Below are positions 13,731 to 21,000 of a stretch of DNA of 30,832 nucleotides, piece by piece; within the stretch, counting starts at the first letter, position 1; each line of letters begins with the position of its first letter. Below the pieces are notes generated by a model. The model had not been told where the DNA came from. It was given only the letters and a program-made list of their open reading frames with translations, and ran no database searches. The translations under genes and the position numbers were made by a program. Source of the stretch: a virus; the IMG/VR virus record IMGVR_UViG_3300018424_000130, positions 1 to 30,832 of that record; one strand, 5' to 3'.

Positions 13731-16409
13731 ATGTTTTTTCACACCCACGTTCACAGCGAGTTCTCTTGTTTAGACGGGATGGCTGACATCCCCACCCTTG
13801 TGGACAAGGCTGTGGAGATGGAGCAGCCGGGGATCGGGCTGACCGATCACGGAAATATGAGCGGCACGTTCCAGTTGTATACCTCGGCTAAGAAGGCGGG
13901 GATCAAGCCGTTTCTCGGACTTGAGGCGTATTACGTCGATGACGTAACGGACAAGGGAGCGAAACGTCATCATTTGAGCCTTCTTTCGTACACGACCGAG
14001 GGCTATCAGAACCTCGTTCGACTTTGCTCCTTGTCGAACCAACGTGACCATTACCACTACAAGCCTCGTATTGACCGACTTGATCTTGTTCGTGCAGCGA
14101 AGAATGGGCAGTTGGCTGGCATCGCTTGTTTGACCGGGTGCTACTTTTCGGCCGTCTGCCAAGCGATAGTGGCGCAACCGGACGAAGACTACGGAGTTCA
14201 ACAAGCGAAGCCGATCGTGAACTTTTTCAAGTCGGTCTTTCCGATGGTCTTCGTTGAGGTGCAGCATCATCGAACTCCTCACCCGGACGGCTGGGACGAC
14301 GATCGACTGGTCCGGGCGCTGTGGCGGTTGGCAAACGAAACGAGTTGCCCGCCGATCATCACGAACGATTGCCACTACTGCGATCGCCGGGATCACGAAG
14401 CTCATTCGATGATGAAGTCAGTTGCTTATTCGTCGGATGTTTCTGAGGTGTCGTTCCCCGGCGATTCGTACCACTTTGCAACGGAACGCTGGGTCAAGAA
14501 CCATTACCGAGATCATATGGATGTGTGGGATGCGGCTCAGTCCTCGTATGGCCTCTTGCTGGACTCTCACAGCCTCTCAATCCCGCCGCTGGACAAGTAC
14601 CAGTACCATGTCCCGAAGCTTGCAGATGACCCTCTGAAAGCCTTGGGCAAGCTTTGCCGGAAGGGGTTACGACGCCGTGGCTTGTACGGCATCGAGTACG
14701 ACAGCCGAGTCGAGTATGAGCTAGGAGTGATCGACGGCCTTGGGTTCGCTGACTACTTCTTGCTTGTTCACGATTACGTTCAATGGTGCGAAGACGAAGG
14801 CATCCTTGTAATGGCCCGTGGCTCCGCAGCCGGATCGCTCGTTTGCTACTCCCTCGGCTTCACGCAGGTCAATCCTCTTGAGTGGAATCTCACGTTCGAT
14901 CGGTTCTTGACTCCTGACCGAGTTCGGCCGCCAGACATCGACCTTGACATCGAAGACGTTCGCCGTGCTGATGTCGTTGATTACTTACAAAGTAAGTACG
15001 AGATCGTGCAGATCGGCACTTACAACCGCATGGGATACGACGAAGAAACAGGTCGAGGCTCGTTGTTCGTTCAGTACATGAGCGCCCAGCGAAAAATCTT
15101 GGGCGAAAAATTTGCGGGAGAATTGGGCAAGATCACCAATCTTCACGAATTAGCACGAGTTCGACCCGACGATGCCAAGAGCCTCAAGCACTTGAGCGAA
15201 GTCCCGCTGCGTCGGTCACCCGGTGCTCACGCCGCTGGCTTCGTCGTGTCCGCTCCACCGAATCACACGATCAAAGAGTGGCTGCCGACAATGCTCATCC
15301 CGAGTTCCGATACTGTGGTCACGCAGCACTTGATGGATGATGTCGAAGATGCGGGCTACATCAAAGTCGATCTTCTTGGACTTCGTTCTTTGACGAGCAT
15401 GAGACGCTGCTTGGAGTTGCTTGGCCGAACACCGAAAGACGGCATGGGATGGATTCCTCTTGATGACGCTGAGACGTTCAAGTTCTTGAGGAAAGGTCGG
15501 GCCGAAACAGGAGTCTTTCAGTTGGAAGGGTTTACGGCGGCAAAGGGCTGTCGAGAGGTCAAGCCGAAGACAGTTCAAGACCTGATCCTTATCAACGCCC
15601 TTTACCGGCCAGCGACCATCGACTTCGGATACACCGAAAAGTTTCTGGAGAATCGAGCGAAGCCGAGCGAAGTCGAGTACCCGCACGACATTTTCAAGGC
15701 TCATCTTGCCGAAACTTTCGGAGTGCCGGTCTTTCAAGAACAAGTGTTGGCGATTCTTCGTGACCTTGGGATGCCCATCGAGAAGCTCAATGACTTCCTT
15801 ACGGCGGTCAAGGGCAAGCACGCCAAAGGCGGCTACTCCGACAAGTCGAACGCCTTGGTGGCTGGAGCACGCCAAGACTTCGATCGACTCTGCTCGTATC
15901 AAGGCATGAGCGCTCAGCAAACTGAAGAGGCATGGTCGCTCATCGAAGGTTTCGCCGCATACGGGTTCAATCGGGCGCACGCTACTTGTTATGCAATGCT
16001 CGGCTATCAGTTGGCCTACCTGAAGGTCAATCACCCGATTGAGTTCCATGCCGCTCTGCTAGAGACAACGGCAGGTACACCCAAAGAAGCAAAGTATGTG
16101 AAGGAGACACGCCGAGTTGGGGTGCCGGTGTTGGGGGCGTGCGTCAATCGAAGCAGCATGTCATGGACTGTCGATTCGACCGGCAAAGGCGTTCGCCGTG
16201 GGCTAGTGTCGATCAAGCAAGTTGGCCCTCGGGCCGCACAGGCGCTAGCCGATCATGCACCTTACGAGTCGATGGAAGACCTCATTGAACGGTGCCCTGC
16301 GAAAACCGTCACAGGCGGAAAGAACTGGGCGAAGGACGGAACTCTCAACGGAGTTCTTGGTCGCCTTCAAGAAGCTGGCGCTCTACAACAACTAGGAGTC
16401 AAAAGATGA
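13731..16409 (+). CDS. dnaE: DNA polymerase III alpha subunit
   Basis: An 892-residue C-family replicative polymerase. The start at 13731 follows an AGGGGGG Shine-Dalgarno; the frame is open upstream, but this start gives the exact PHP beginning. The PHP domain looks intact (HTH at 4-6, TDHGN near 38-42, GLEAYYV with E65, TNDCHY), so it could retain metal-dependent proofreading. The palm carries PDIDLD (D402, D404) and KVDLLGLRSLT (D547), the three catalytic aspartates. A helix-hairpin-helix-like region lies near the end. It lacks the C-terminal OB and tau-binding domains of the host enzyme of about 1160 residues. It overlaps recA as ATGA. Confidence 0.92.
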   Translation: MFFHTHVHSEFSCLDGMADIPTLVDKAVEMEQPGIGLTDHGNMSGTFQLYTSAKKAGIKPFLGLEAYYVDDVTDKGAKRHHLSLLSYTTEGYQNLVRLCSLSNQRDHYHYKPRIDRLDLVRAAKNGQLAGIACLTGCYFSAVCQAIVAQPDEDYGVQQAKPIVNFFKSVFPMVFVEVQHHRTPHPDGWDDDRLVRALWRLANETSCPPIITNDCHYCDRRDHEAHSMMKSVAYSSDVSEVSFPGDSYHFATERWVKNHYRDHMDVWDAAQSSYGLLLDSHSLSIPPLDKYQYHVPKLADDPLKALGKLCRKGLRRRGLYGIEYDSRVEYELGVIDGLGFADYFLLVHDYVQWCEDEGILVMARGSAAGSLVCYSLGFTQVNPLEWNLTFDRFLTPDRVRPPDIDLDIEDVRRADVVDYLQSKYEIVQIGTYNRMGYDEETGRGSLFVQYMSAQRKILGEKFAGELGKITNLHELARVRPDDAKSLKHLSEVPLRRSPGAHAAGFVVSAPPNHTIKEWLPTMLIPSSDTVVTQHLMDDVEDAGYIKVDLLGLRSLTSMRRCLELLGRTPKDGMGWIPLDDAETFKFLRKGRAETGVFQLEGFTAAKGCREVKPKTVQDLILINALYRPATIDFGYTEKFLENRAKPSEVEYPHDIFKAHLAETFGVPVFQEQVLAILRDLGMPIEKLNDFLTAVKGKHAKGGYSDKSNALVAGARQDFDRLCSYQGMSAQQTEEAWSLIEGFAAYGFNRAHATCYAMLGYQLAYLKVNHPIEFHAALLETTAGTPKEAKYVKETRRVGVPVLGACVNRSSMSWTVDSTGKGVRRGLVSIKQVGPRAAQALADHAPYESMEDLIERCPAKTVTGGKNWAKDGTLNGVLGRLQEAGALQQLGVKR

Positions 16410-17440
16410 CAGCGGCTCAAAACCTGATGAAAGAGATCAACGCCGCTCTTGGTGCTGGCACGGTCGTGATGGCGAACGACGAGTCGCTCAAAGTTGGGCG
16501 GCTTCCCACCGGAGTTCTACCGATCGACGTTCTGCTCGACGGTGGCATCCCGACGGGGCGGTTCACCGAGCTGTTCGGCGCTTACTCGACGTTGAAGTCC
16601 TACATCGCCTTATCGTGCATCGCTCAGACGCAAGCGGCAGGCGGTGTTTGCGCCATCGTTGATACCGAGCACGCGTATGATCCGGCATGGGCTGAGTCCA
16701 TCGGTGTGAACACGGCGGACCTGATCTATCAGTCGCCGGAGACTGGCGAAGAGGCCATCGATGTTTCCGAAGTATTGATCCGAAACGGAGTTGACCTGAT
16801 CGTGTGGGATTCGGTGGCTGCCACCCTTCCTCAAGCGGAGGGGAACAAGCGGATGTCAAAGGAATCAGTTCAGCCCGCTCGGCTGGCGGCTTTGATGTCG
16901 CTAGGGATGCGTAAGCTGACGGCAGCGAATGACAAAACGGCGATCCTCTTCATCAATCAGACTCGGCTGGCAGTTGGAGTTGTTTTTGGTGATCCTGAAA
17001 CCGTGCCGGGTGGTAAAGCATTGCCGTTCTATGCGAGCTACCGAGTTGCTCTTCGCAAGGCAGGCAAGGAGAAAGAGAAGGTTGATGTCACTGGGCCTGA
17101 TGGCCGAAAGGCGCAAGTCAATCAGGTCACGGGCCACAAGATTCGGGCGACGTTGGAGAAGTCGAAGTTGTCGGCCCCGAGCCGAGATGTGCTATTCACG
17201 TTCGACCTTGAGACGGGCGCAGTTGACGAAGCCTCTTACATCATGGGGGCAGGAGTTGAGCATGGCATTGTTCGACATGAAGGGAGATCGTGGTGGCTAG
17301 AGGGCGAAAGCAACAAGATCGTGGGAACGGAGAAGTTCCTTGGCTGGCTGAGGGCGAACCCGGAAAAGTTGGCGAAAGCGAGGGCGGAACTCTTGGTGCT
17401 CGTTGGCGGCCAAGAACTCGCCAGCAAGACGGACGAGTAA
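16406..17440 (+). CDS. recA: RecA-like recombinase with an altered Walker A
   Basis: A 344-residue strand-exchange ATPase. The start at ATG 16406 overlaps the polymerase stop; longer in-frame starts run inside dnaE and are unlikely. RecA features include VDTEHAYDPAWAESIGV (catalytic-type E88), Walker B LIVWDSVAA and FINQTR followed by the DNA-binding loop. The P-loop is GAYSTLKS (58-65), where the usual glycine before lysine is leucine. It retains K and S, so ATP binding may persist. Phage RecA proteins serve recombination-dependent replication and repair. It overlaps the following nuclease gene. Confidence 0.88.
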   Translation: MTAAQNLMKEINAALGAGTVVMANDESLKVGRLPTGVLPIDVLLDGGIPTGRFTELFGAYSTLKSYIALSCIAQTQAAGGVCAIVDTEHAYDPAWAESIGVNTADLIYQSPETGEEAIDVSEVLIRNGVDLIVWDSVAATLPQAEGNKRMSKESVQPARLAALMSLGMRKLTAANDKTAILFINQTRLAVGVVFGDPETVPGGKALPFYASYRVALRKAGKEKEKVDVTGPDGRKAQVNQVTGHKIRATLEKSKLSAPSRDVLFTFDLETGAVDEASYIMGAGVEHGIVRHEGRSWWLEGESNKIVGTEKFLGWLRANPEKLAKARAELLVLVGGQELASKTDE

Positions 17441-17697
17441 CTGAGAAGAAGGTCGCAAAAGATTTGGGTGCTCGCCTTCATCCCAACTCGGGTGCTTTGC
17501 GAATCAAGCACGATGCCAGTGATCGAGAGACGCTGTACGAAATCAAAGATGCGAACAAGACTTACACCCTGAAAGCTGAAGAGTTGAACGAGCTTTGGAC
17601 GAGGGCAGCCCGAGAGCTGAAGGCACCGGAGTTCGTTGTTGTGTTCAAGCACCACGGCATCACAGCTACAATGGCTGTCACGAAGGAGATCAGTTGA
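17293..17697 (+). CDS. Small PD-(D/E)XK nuclease, Holliday-junction-resolvase-like
   Basis: The conserved core (EKKVAKDLGARLHPNSGA, KHDASDRET, LYEIKDANKTY) shows the nuclease pattern E51, D74, E83-x-K85 of small archaeal-Hjc-like phage resolvases. The start is difficult. There is no ATG near the recA stop, and the best candidate is GTG 17293 with AGGGAG six bases before it (134 residues), overlapping recA by 148 bases. CTG 17344 is possible, and TTG 17464 would remove E51. A -1 frameshift fusion with RecA is conceivable, but I see no obvious slippery site. Confidence 0.6.
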   Translation: MARGRKQQDRGNGEVPWLAEGEPGKVGESEGGTLGARWRPRTRQQDGRVTEKKVAKDLGARLHPNSGALRIKHDASDRETLYEIKDANKTYTLKAEELNELWTRAARELKAPEFVVVFKHHGITATMAVTKEIS

Positions 17698-18494
17698 ACG
17701 ACCTAAAGAAGCACATCAAAATTCTCAAGCAGAACTCGGGGAAGATCACTCCGAAGCTGATGGGGTGGTTGAACGACAACGACGGAATTCACACCGATGA
17801 CCCTGAGATCATCTCAAAAGTTGTGTCGATCCTTGCTCCACCGACGAGCGATCGTTCCGGCCACTTCCACCCATCGCAGTTGTATCAGTGCCCTCGAAAG
17901 CAAATCTTTGAGTTTCACGGCTTGAAACCGGCTGCCCAGAATTACAACCCGACCCTTCAGAATCTTTTCAACGACGGCCACTTCCGTCACCTTCGCTGGC
18001 AAATCATGTTGCTGAATGCGGGTGTGCTGACCGACATCGAAGTCAAGACCACGATGCCTCACTATCGCTTGGGTGGTTCAATGGACGGCGTCAACGAAAA
18101 TGAAGGTTGGGTCTTTGAGTTGAAAGGCACCTCACAGTTCGCTTCGATCCAACGTAACGGCGTGATGACTCCGCACAAGAAGCAGATTCAGGCGTATCTG
18201 CTTGCGTCAGGGTACGACACCGCTTACATCGTGTACGAAGACAAGTCGTCCCAAAGCTGGGCTGAGTTTGAGATCAAAAAAGACGCCGAAACGGTTGACG
18301 AGATCGAGTCCATTCTCGTGATGCTCAACGAAGGCCTTGATGGAGGGGAGCTTCCACAGCCGTATGAAGACTGCAAAAATCAAACGGGTTCAACCTTCGA
18401 CCGCTGCCCATTCTCAGGAGTCTGCCTTGGCTTCTCCGCTTCCGAAGAAGTCGCTCAGAGAGTTCAGCTTGCCGCCCGGAATAGCAACGGTTGA
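17694..18494 (+). CDS. Cas4-like RecB-family exonuclease with Fe-S cysteines
   Basis: A 266-residue nuclease. TTG 17694 is chosen because AAGGAG lies 5 bases upstream and it overlaps the previous stop (TTGA). Motifs are those of Cas4/RecB-like PD-(D/E)XK enzymes: H97 region, GSMDG (D131), FELKGT (E142-x-K144) and KKQIQAYL (Q164). Four cysteines (C66 in YQCPRK, then C227, C238, C244) are placed as in 4Fe-4S Cas4/AddB nucleases. It is probably a recombination exonuclease that makes ssDNA ends for RecA. No CRISPR array or other Cas gene is present. Confidence 0.82.
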   Translation: MNDLKKHIKILKQNSGKITPKLMGWLNDNDGIHTDDPEIISKVVSILAPPTSDRSGHFHPSQLYQCPRKQIFEFHGLKPAAQNYNPTLQNLFNDGHFRHLRWQIMLLNAGVLTDIEVKTTMPHYRLGGSMDGVNENEGWVFELKGTSQFASIQRNGVMTPHKKQIQAYLLASGYDTAYIVYEDKSSQSWAEFEIKKDAETVDEIESILVMLNEGLDGGELPQPYEDCKNQTGSTFDRCPFSGVCLGFSASEEVAQRVQLAARNSNG

Positions 18495-18795
18495 CGACCT
18501 TCGTGGCGAAATTGATGGCTACTTAGAAGTTCTACTCGGGCGAGTTGACCCGCCGATCTCCAACGGTCCGCTCACATTGATGGAGTATGCCAACGCCGTT
18601 TACTCCCGAGGAGTTGAGATCACCATGCTGATCCAGCGAGGCGAAGCAAACGGGCACGTTGCGAAGCACAGCGAGCACTACAAGTTCCGAACGGGTGAAC
18701 TTCGCAACTTTGTTGAACTTGCCCGAGCAGCGATCGACCTTGGCTCTCGGCGGCTTACTGCGGCGAAGATGTCGCATGACCTCCAATACGGATGA
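18427..18795 (+). CDS. Helical protein of unknown function
   Basis: A 122-residue protein from TTG 18427, preceded by CAGGAG at 18415-18420; ATG 18364 is an alternative start with a poorer ribosome site. It is mostly helical (VDDLRGEIDGYLEVLLGRV, LMEYANAVYSRGVEITMLI, ELRNFVELARAAIDLGSRRL). No motif is recognised. It overlaps the Cas4-like gene by 68 bases and the RuvC-like gene by 20, so it belongs to the recombination operon. Confidence 0.6.
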   Translation: MASPLPKKSLREFSLPPGIATVDDLRGEIDGYLEVLLGRVDPPISNGPLTLMEYANAVYSRGVEITMLIQRGEANGHVAKHSEHYKFRTGELRNFVELARAAIDLGSRRLTAAKMSHDLQYG

Positions 18796-19285
18796 GTTCG
18801 TTTCGCTCGGCATCGACCCCGCCGCATCAAGAGCTTCATTCGTTGCCTTGTGCGGCGAAGATTATGCGATCTTTGATTACCCCAAGCTCGGCAAGTCAGG
18901 AGCGGTCGCTTGCGCTGCTGGCTACGAAGCGGCGAGCGAAGTTGTCGAGTCCATTGTGAGCCGGTGGATTGGAGCCGACTTCGCCGCTCATATTGAGAGT
19001 CCTATTGTCGGTCGAGGTGGTGTTAGGGCAACTATGGTTCAGTGCTGGACAGCCGGTGCAATTTTGGCTGCCCTTCATCAGCACAAGATCGAAGTTGGCT
19101 TGGCAAATGTCTCATCGTGGAAAAAATCTGTCGTCGGGCATGGGCGTGCCACCAAAGAAGAGGTCGCCAGCTTCGTGGGACTTCGATGGCCTGCTCTCCA
19201 CGCAGAAGCAGCAGGAAGCCAAGATGTCTTTGATGCCACATGCATCGCACATTTTGGGCGAATCGCTTCCAAGCGAATGGGTTGA
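18776..19285 (+). CDS. RuvC-like Holliday junction resolvase
   Basis: A 169-residue RNase H-fold nuclease. Acidic residues match RuvC: D14 (LGIDPAAS), E74 (HIESP) and D150/D153 (SQDVFDATCIAHFG). The VSSWKKSVVGHGRATKEEV segment matches the RuvC pattern before the last aspartates. It would resolve recombination or replication junctions before packaging. Having this, a second resolvase-like nuclease and a Cas4-like nuclease next to recA points to recombination-driven replication. ATG 18776 lacks a strong Shine-Dalgarno and is probably coupled to the upstream gene. Confidence 0.82.
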   Translation: MTSNTDEFVSLGIDPAASRASFVALCGEDYAIFDYPKLGKSGAVACAAGYEAASEVVESIVSRWIGADFAAHIESPIVGRGGVRATMVQCWTAGAILAALHQHKIEVGLANVSSWKKSVVGHGRATKEEVASFVGLRWPALHAEAAGSQDVFDATCIAHFGRIASKRMG

Positions 19286-19553
19286 GTACGCTGCTTGCAA
19301 GGGCGAAACCGCAATGTTCTTCAGGCACGCTTGCACTCGCAAGTGTGATTACGAACCGGGATGCCGACGCTTGAAGTCCGTCAAGGCTTGCTTGGAAGTT
19401 TGCGAGGGGTGCCCGGTTCTTGAGAACTGCCGGAAGTGGGCGGTTGCCGAATTGCCGATGGGAGTTGCGGGCGGCATGACCGAGCACGAGCGTTGGGCGC
19501 TCGGTCGAGTGCTTGGAATCTATCCAGATCGAGAACCGCTCTGGCTCTGGTGA
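19224..19553 (+). CDS. whiB: WhiB-family Fe-S transcriptional regulator
   Basis: A 109-residue protein. ATG 19224 has AGGAAG five bases upstream. The four cluster cysteines are C25, then C60-x2-C63-x5-C69, and the turn motif usually GVWGG appears as GVAGG (80-84), followed by TEHERWALGR. Three extra cysteines (C37, C41, C47) sit between the first and second ligands, which is unusual. WhiB proteins are restricted to actinobacteria and their phages, so this gene supports an actinobacterial host. It may redirect host sigma-factor-dependent transcription. It overlaps the RuvC-like gene by 62 bases. Confidence 0.85.
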   Translation: MSLMPHASHILGESLPSEWVEYAACKGETAMFFRHACTRKCDYEPGCRRLKSVKACLEVCEGCPVLENCRKWAVAELPMGVAGGMTEHERWALGRVLGIYPDREPLWLW

Positions 19554-19600
19554 CCGAGCAAGGTTAGCCTCGGCCGAAACGTCCGATTGAAGGATTGGCT

Positions 19601-20998
19601 GTGCCTCCCCAAAACTCCAATAACAGTCTATTCACCGAAACAGGCTTGACCGGCCTCCGCCGCTCAAGCGGATACATCCAAGAAGAGTTCCTCCCGCAAC
19701 TCAAGGGCTACCGTCAAATCTCGATCTTTCGAGAGATGAGGGACAACGACCCAGTTATCGGTGCGATTCTTTATGCCATCGACAAGCTGGTTCGCCAAGT
19801 CAAGTGGCGAGTTCAGCCCGCCACGAAAAACAAAGCGGACAAAGAAGCAGCAGCCTTTGTTGAGTCCTGCCTCATGGACATGAGCGCTTCGTGGCCCGAT
19901 GTCGTTTCCGAAGTCATGTCGATGCTGGTGTACGGATGGTCTTACCACGAAGTCGTTTACAAGAAGAGAGACGGAGACAGCCGCAACCCAAAGAAAAGGT
20001 CGAAGTACGACGACGGAAAGATTGGCTGGCGAAAAATTTCAATCCGAGCGCAAGACACTCGGGAAAAGTGGGAGTTCGATGAGCAAGGCGGTATCCGAGG
20101 TCTTATTCAGTCCGCTCCACCGAAGTACGACTTGACGTTCATCCCGATCGAAAAAGCGTTGTTGTTCCGCACGAGTTCGGAGAAGAACAACCCTGAGGGT
20201 CGTTCCGTATTGCGGAACGCCTACCGGCCGTGGTATTTCAAGCGGCGAGTCGAAGAGATCGAAGCCATCGGAATTGAGCGTGACCTCGCTGGTTTTCCCG
20301 TCATGTACGTCGATCCAGACATTATGCGGGAAGACGCCACCGGGGCGAAGCAACAAATTTTCCGTGACTATCAAGAGATGGTCGTCAACATTCGACGAGA
20401 TCAGCAAGAAGGTTTGATCCTGCCGTCGATGTACGACGAGCAAGGCCATCAGATTTACAAGCTTGAGCTGCTTTCTTCGGGCGGCTCTCGTTCTTTCGAC
20501 ATCAACACGACTCTGCAACGGTACGACCAGCGCATCGCCACAACTGTGCTGGCTGACTTCATCCTGCTCGGCCAGCAGGCGTATGGCTCGTATGCTTTGA
20601 GTTCCGACAAGACAAATCTTTTCTCTGTGTCGATCGGAACGTATCTCCAGATCATCGAGAACGTGATGAACGAGCACGCCATCCCTCGGCTGTTCAAGGT
20701 CAACGGGATCAAGACGAAGGCGTTGCCGGAACTCAAGTACGGAGAGATTGAGACTCCTCCGCTTACGGAGATCGGCACGTTTATCCAGCAACTCGCTGGT
20801 GCGGGCGCTCCACTGTTCCCCGATGATGACCTTGAGAACCATCTTCGTGGCATGGCTCACCTCCCCGAACGTCGTGAGTCAGCGAAGGGCGATGTGGCAG
20901 CGGCTGGCAAAAAGAGTGTCCCTGCCGCTCAGATGAACGAGAAGCAGCCGCCGCCTCAGGCGAAAGCAGTTCAAGCTCCTAAGCCCGACAAGGAGTAG
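19601..20998 (+). CDS. Portal protein
   Basis: A 465-residue portal, the dodecameric ring through which DNA enters and leaves the head. GTG 19601 has AAGGA six bases upstream; TTG 19595 is an alternative. The N-terminus (YRQISIFREMRDNDPVIGAILYAIDKLVRQVKW region) and the central RRVEEIEAIGIERDLAGFPVMYV block fit the Mu gp29/DUF935-type portal family. The C-terminus after about 420 is low-complexity (Ala/Lys/Pro/Gln). It is followed two bases later by the head morphogenesis polyprotein, the classic portal-minor head order. Confidence 0.85.
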   Translation: MPPQNSNNSLFTETGLTGLRRSSGYIQEEFLPQLKGYRQISIFREMRDNDPVIGAILYAIDKLVRQVKWRVQPATKNKADKEAAAFVESCLMDMSASWPDVVSEVMSMLVYGWSYHEVVYKKRDGDSRNPKKRSKYDDGKIGWRKISIRAQDTREKWEFDEQGGIRGLIQSAPPKYDLTFIPIEKALLFRTSSEKNNPEGRSVLRNAYRPWYFKRRVEEIEAIGIERDLAGFPVMYVDPDIMREDATGAKQQIFRDYQEMVVNIRRDQQEGLILPSMYDEQGHQIYKLELLSSGGSRSFDINTTLQRYDQRIATTVLADFILLGQQAYGSYALSSDKTNLFSVSIGTYLQIIENVMNEHAIPRLFKVNGIKTKALPELKYGEIETPPLTEIGTFIQQLAGAGAPLFPDDDLENHLRGMAHLPERRESAKGDVAAAGKKSVPAAQMNEKQPPPQAKAVQAPKPDKE

Positions 20999-21000
20999 CC

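Noticed and set aside
15216-16049. A 277-residue - strand frame inside dnaE
   Set aside because: Overlaps catalytic parts of the polymerase on the other strand and has no recognisable domain or ribosome site.
17694-18494. CRISPR-Cas adaptation gene (cas4)
   Set aside because: No CRISPR array, cas1 or cas2 is visible. Phage Cas4-like nucleases commonly act in recombination.
20039-20860. A 273-residue - strand frame inside the portal gene
   Set aside because: Opposite-strand shadow created by codon bias of the portal gene, which has clear family features.
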